NCBI RefSeq assembly: GCF_022234545.1
Contig: NZ_JAIEUI010000003.1
Location: forward strand, 168,500 to 232,499
Reading direction: 5' to 3'
From: Paenibacillus piscarius
Lineage (GTDB): Bacteria > Bacillota > Bacilli > Paenibacillales > Paenibacillaceae
Length of the DNA stretch: 64,000 nucleotides
Part shown: piece after piece, positions 61,037 to 64,000 of the stretch
How the letters are laid out: every line of letters starts with the position of its first letter
How positions within the stretch are numbered: position 1 is the first letter of the stretch
The notes under the pieces: model-generated
Databases searched by the model: none
The model's input: the letters and a program-made list of their open reading frames with translations, nothing else
Told to the model about the DNA's origin: nothing
Program-made: the position numbers and the translations under genes

Positions 61037-64000
61037 ATGGATCACTTGGCTGGAAATACAAGCATTCTGGATCAAGCATTCCAGTTATCTCCGGTGGGGA
61101 TGGCAGTACTGTCTCCCGAAGGGGAATGGATCAAGGTTAACCCTGCGCTGTGCAATATGCTGGGCTGCAGCGAAGCAGATTTGCTCACAGGGAATCTGAC
61201 TGGCTGTAATTGGGTCTTGCAGGATGACGGGCAGGAATTCTCTGTTCAGAGCATTATGGAAGAGCTTGCCCGGCTGCAGGGGCAGTCCCTGCAGAAGGAG
61301 TACCGCTTCTGCGGTCCTGGCGGCCAGCCCTTCCGGCTCTCGTTGACGTTTATTCCGGCCGGATTGCAGCTCCCGGCGCAGAATATCATGGTATACGCGC
61401 AGAATGTGACAGAACGCAACATTGCCGACCAGCTGACGGTGGACAGCCGCGATCTGTACAATCTGTTCATCAAAGATGACCAGAGCATGATTTCCTTCTC
61501 CCTGCCGGACGGAACGTTAACCTTCATATCACCATCCTCCTACTCCCAGCTCGGATATCATCCGGATGAGATTATCGGGAGGAACCGCGCAGAATTCTAT
61601 CACCCTGATGATGTGGAGGAGATCAACAGCTCGAACAGCCTGCTGGAGAACGATATCTCCATCCGCCGCCTGCGCCACAAGGAAGGGCATGATCTGTGGT
61701 TCGAGACGTCCTTCCATGTACTGCGTGATGAGAAAGGTGAGGTTACCCGCATTTTGGGGATCGGCCGCAATGTCACCCGGCGCAAGCACAGTGAGGAGGC
61801 CCTTGCGTCCGCCCAGCGGGTGGCCAGAATAGGCTCATGGGGCTGGGATCTGGTAAAGGGGAAAATCACGTTCTCTGAGGAGCTGCGGCGTATTTTGCAG
61901 TATGGCGTGTACTCCGGCGATGTGAGTCAGGCAGCGTTCCTGGAATTGGTTCATCCCGAAGATATTGCGCTTCTGCAGGAAGCTGTAGAGCGGGCCGTAC
62001 GCCAGGGGGAAGCTGGAAATACCGCTTTCCGGATGATTTTGCCGGAGGGCGGGGTTCTGATGGCGCATGTTCAGTGGGATGTGACCACAGGACCGGAAGG
62101 CCGGCCGGTCCGGCTGTTCGGCATGATGCAGGATATTACCGAGCGTATGCTGATGGAGGAGCAATTGCGCGAGAGTGAGCGGAACTTCCGGCTGATGTCA
62201 GAGAACTCACTGGATCTGATCTCCCGCCATTCGATTAAGGACAGTATCTTCCTGTATTGCTCTCCCGCCAGCCTGTCCCTGCTCGGCTATACGCCGGAAG
62301 AGATGACCGGCACCAGCGCTTATGATTATCTGCATCCCGATGACCGGGCGATAATTATGGACCAGATGGCCGAGAGCGAGAAATCGGGCATTATTCCGCC
62401 GTTCTCCTTCCGCTACCGCCACAAGAACGGCACGTACATCTGGTTTGAAACGAACAGCCGGTATATTTTTGACGGGCAGGGCCGGAAGACAGAGATTATT
62501 GCGGTTGGCCGCGATATTACAGAACGCAAGCAGTTTGAATCGAAGCTGCAGGAGAACGAGCAACGCTACAAATCCCTGTTCGAGTACAACCCTGCGGCGG
62601 TATATTCCATGAATCTGCAGGGCGAATATCTCACGGCGAATGCCAATCTGGAGGAGCTGAGCGGATACTCGCTGGAGGAGCTGCTGGGGAATTATTACGG
62701 GCCCCTAGTCGCTGAGAAGGATATTGAGAAGACGCTGCATCACTTCACCCTTGCCAGCCAGGGGGAGCCGCAGAGCTACGACCTGACGGTGATCCACAAA
62801 GACGGGCATCCGGTGGAGATCAATACGATCAATATCCCGATTGTTGTCGATAATGAGGTTGTAGGGGTATATGGAATCTCCCGCGATATCACGGATCACA
62901 TCCGGTATACCGAGCAGATCGAGAAGCTGAGCAATGATTATACCCTGATTCTCAATGCGGTGTCTGAAGGGATATTCGGTCTGGATAACGAGGGCAGAGT
63001 GACCTTCATTAATCCTGCGGGCGCACATATGCTGGGCTTCGGACAAGACGAGATTACCGGCCGCCATTACCTGGACCACATTCAGCAGACTGCGCTTGAC
63101 GGCAATCATTACCAGCCGGAGGAATCGCCTCTGATCCGGGCAGTACAGGCAGGGCAGTCCTATCAGAGCAAGGATGCGGTGCTGTGGCGCAAGGACGGCT
63201 CCAGCTTCCTGGCCGAGTACCAGGTGACCCCTCTGTTCGATAAGGGCGAGCGCAAGGGAGCGGTTGTCGTCTTCCGTGACATCACAGATGAGCAGGAGAT
63301 TATCCGGGCGAAGGAGCTGGCGGAGAAGGCAGACCAGGCCAAATCCGAGTTCCTGGCAATCATGAGTCATGAGCTGCGTACCCCGATGAACGGCATTATA
63401 GGCATGACGGATCTGCTGGCCGAGACGGAGCTGGATGAGGAGCAGCGGGGGTACGCAGGGATTATCAGCGAGAGCAGTACATCCCTGCTATATATTCTTA
63501 ATGAGATTCTGGATTTCAGCAAGATTGAAGCCGGTAAAATGACACTCACCCACGAACCGGTCAGCCTGCGGGAGTTACTCGACAACATTACCGAACTCTT
63601 CATGCCCAAGGCGCGGGAAAAGGGTATTGAACTCTCCTCCCGGATCGCCGGCGATGTGCCGGAGCTGATTATGGGCGATGCTGCCCGCCTGCGCCAGGTG
63701 CTGGTGAACCTCGTCAGCAATGCCGTTAAGTTCACGGAGAAGGGACAGGTTGCCATCCGGCTGGATGCGGAGGTCTGCGGGGAGAACCGGGAGCTTACCC
63801 TGAGATTCAGCGTAAGGGATACAGGGATCGGCATCCCGCCAGAGAAGCAGCCGCTGCTGTTCCAGTCCTTCTCCCAGCTCCATCCGTCCATCAACCGCAA
63901 GTATGGGGGGACCGGACTGGGCCTCGCCATCTGCAAGCGGCTGGTTGAGCTGATGGGCGGGGCCATCACCGTGGAGAGCGAGGTGGGTGCAGGCTCTGAC
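61037..64000 (+). CDS. Multi-PAS sensor histidine kinase, 3' end beyond the window
   Basis: The frame starts at ATG 61037, nine bases after AAGGAGG, and stays open for 988 codons to the window edge. About six PAS folds occur in series: LDQAFQLSPVGMAVLSPEGE (~10), LYNLFIKDDQSMISFSLPDG (~140), RVARIGSWGWDLVKGKITFS (~257), NFRLMSENSLDLISRHSIKD (~385), YKSLFEYNPAAVYSMNLQGE (~515), YTLILNAVSEGIFGLDNEGR (~635). Most end in a PAC-type (N/D)(V/I)T segment. The HisKA box MSHELRTPMNGIIGM has H778. The ATPase has NLVSNAVKFTEKG, DTGIGIPPEK and YGGTGLGLAICKRLVELMGG. No membrane helix is visible, so it is probably a cytosolic sensor of redox, gas or ligands. Receiver or Hpt domains may follow beyond the edge. 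Confidence 0.93.
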   Translation, partial: MDHLAGNTSILDQAFQLSPVGMAVLSPEGEWIKVNPALCNMLGCSEADLLTGNLTGCNWVLQDDGQEFSVQSIMEELARLQGQSLQKEYRFCGPGGQPFRLSLTFIPAGLQLPAQNIMVYAQNVTERNIADQLTVDSRDLYNLFIKDDQSMISFSLPDGTLTFISPSSYSQLGYHPDEIIGRNRAEFYHPDDVEEINSSNSLLENDISIRRLRHKEGHDLWFETSFHVLRDEKGEVTRILGIGRNVTRRKHSEEALASAQRVARIGSWGWDLVKGKITFSEELRRILQYGVYSGDVSQAAFLELVHPEDIALLQEAVERAVRQGEAGNTAFRMILPEGGVLMAHVQWDVTTGPEGRPVRLFGMMQDITERMLMEEQLRESERNFRLMSENSLDLISRHSIKDSIFLYCSPASLSLLGYTPEEMTGTSAYDYLHPDDRAIIMDQMAESEKSGIIPPFSFRYRHKNGTYIWFETNSRYIFDGQGRKTEIIAVGRDITERKQFESKLQENEQRYKSLFEYNPAAVYSMNLQGEYLTANANLEELSGYSLEELLGNYYGPLVAEKDIEKTLHHFTLASQGEPQSYDLTVIHKDGHPVEINTINIPIVVDNEVVGVYGISRDITDHIRYTEQIEKLSNDYTLILNAVSEGIFGLDNEGRVTFINPAGAHMLGFGQDEITGRHYLDHIQQTALDGNHYQPEESPLIRAVQAGQSYQSKDAVLWRKDGSSFLAEYQVTPLFDKGERKGAVVVFRDITDEQEIIRAKELAEKADQAKSEFLAIMSHELRTPMNGIIGMTDLLAETELDEEQRGYAGIISESSTSLLYILNEILDFSKIEAGKMTLTHEPVSLRELLDNITELFMPKAREKGIELSSRIAGDVPELIMGDAARLRQVLVNLVSNAVKFTEKGQVAIRLDAEVCGENRELTLRFSVRDTGIGIPPEKQPLLFQSFSQLHPSINRKYGGTGLGLAICKRLVELMGGAITVESEVGAGSD

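Overview
The window looks like a chromosome segment of a Paenibacillus-type Bacillota. It is GC-rich for a firmicute, with strong AGGAGG-type ribosome sites and GTG/TTG starts. It has a CtsR-type heat-shock regulon, an adaA-ogt-alkA operon in Bacillus order, a collagen-like exosporium-type protein, ECF sigma/anti-sigma pairs and spore-former style regulators. I saw no rRNA, tRNA, integrase, transposase or cas gene. Most genes are ordinary chromosomal ones.

Layout. 1-4.2 kb: 3' end of a collagen-like surface protein, remnants of an ABC ATPase and a sensor kinase, hflX, a poorly coding gap, and an unknown protein. 4.2-10.9 kb: SNF2 helicase plus SWIM zinc-finger operon, a gap with a 52-bp-period repeat, a copper amine oxidase-like stalk-domain protein, and a truncated effector-binding protein. 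11-17.3 kb: adaA-ogt-alkA alkylation repair operon, the first 51-bp-period hairpin repeat array, a VOC protein divergent from a WYL regulator, and a MocR regulator divergent from a GNAT acetyltransferase. 17.3-22 kb: hsp20, dnaJ-like gene and clpB behind a sigma-A promoter with CtsR boxes. 22-25.3 kb: a split sigma-like gene pair, a two-domain glycosyltransferase, and a 72-aa protein coupled to a cyclophilin. 25.3-31.3 kb: a complete five-gene oligopeptide ABC transporter and one unknown gene. 31.3-41.4 kb: single genes (SDR, AI-2E transporter, S66 peptidase, DegV, DUF4352 protein, DUF5360 protein, an XRE/DnaA-N fusion, flavin reductase, ArsR-type regulator, small exported protein) mixed with a nonsense-mutated ECF sigma gene and a frameshifted DUF4037 gene. 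41.5-46.8 kb: two-component system with a beta-propeller lipoprotein, then an ECF sigma/DUF4179 anti-sigma pair. 46.8-52 kb: marR, arylsulfotransferase and a sulfonate/nitrate-type ABC transporter behind a promoter and a strong leader terminator, then a DUF6953-like gene. 52-52.6 kb: ten copies of the 51-bp hairpin repeat between convergent genes. 52.6-64 kb: UvrD-like helicase, a 41-aa membrane protein, HAD phosphatase, DUF445 protein, an orphan NifI1-like PII protein, a GT4 glycosyltransferase, a secreted coiled-coil protein with a structured leader, and a multi-PAS sensor kinase cut by the window edge.

The most unusual signals are the two periodic repeat families. The hairpin family has period 51 bp and occurs at three loci, all between convergent genes. 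The TCCTGCA family has period 52 bp with dissimilar spacers. Other oddities are a MocR regulator whose PLP lysine appears to be Gln, the XRE/DnaA-N fusion, the split sigma pair, the attenuator-like terminator before marR, and the orphan NifI1-like PII gene. All assignments come from reading the sequence; no database search was run.
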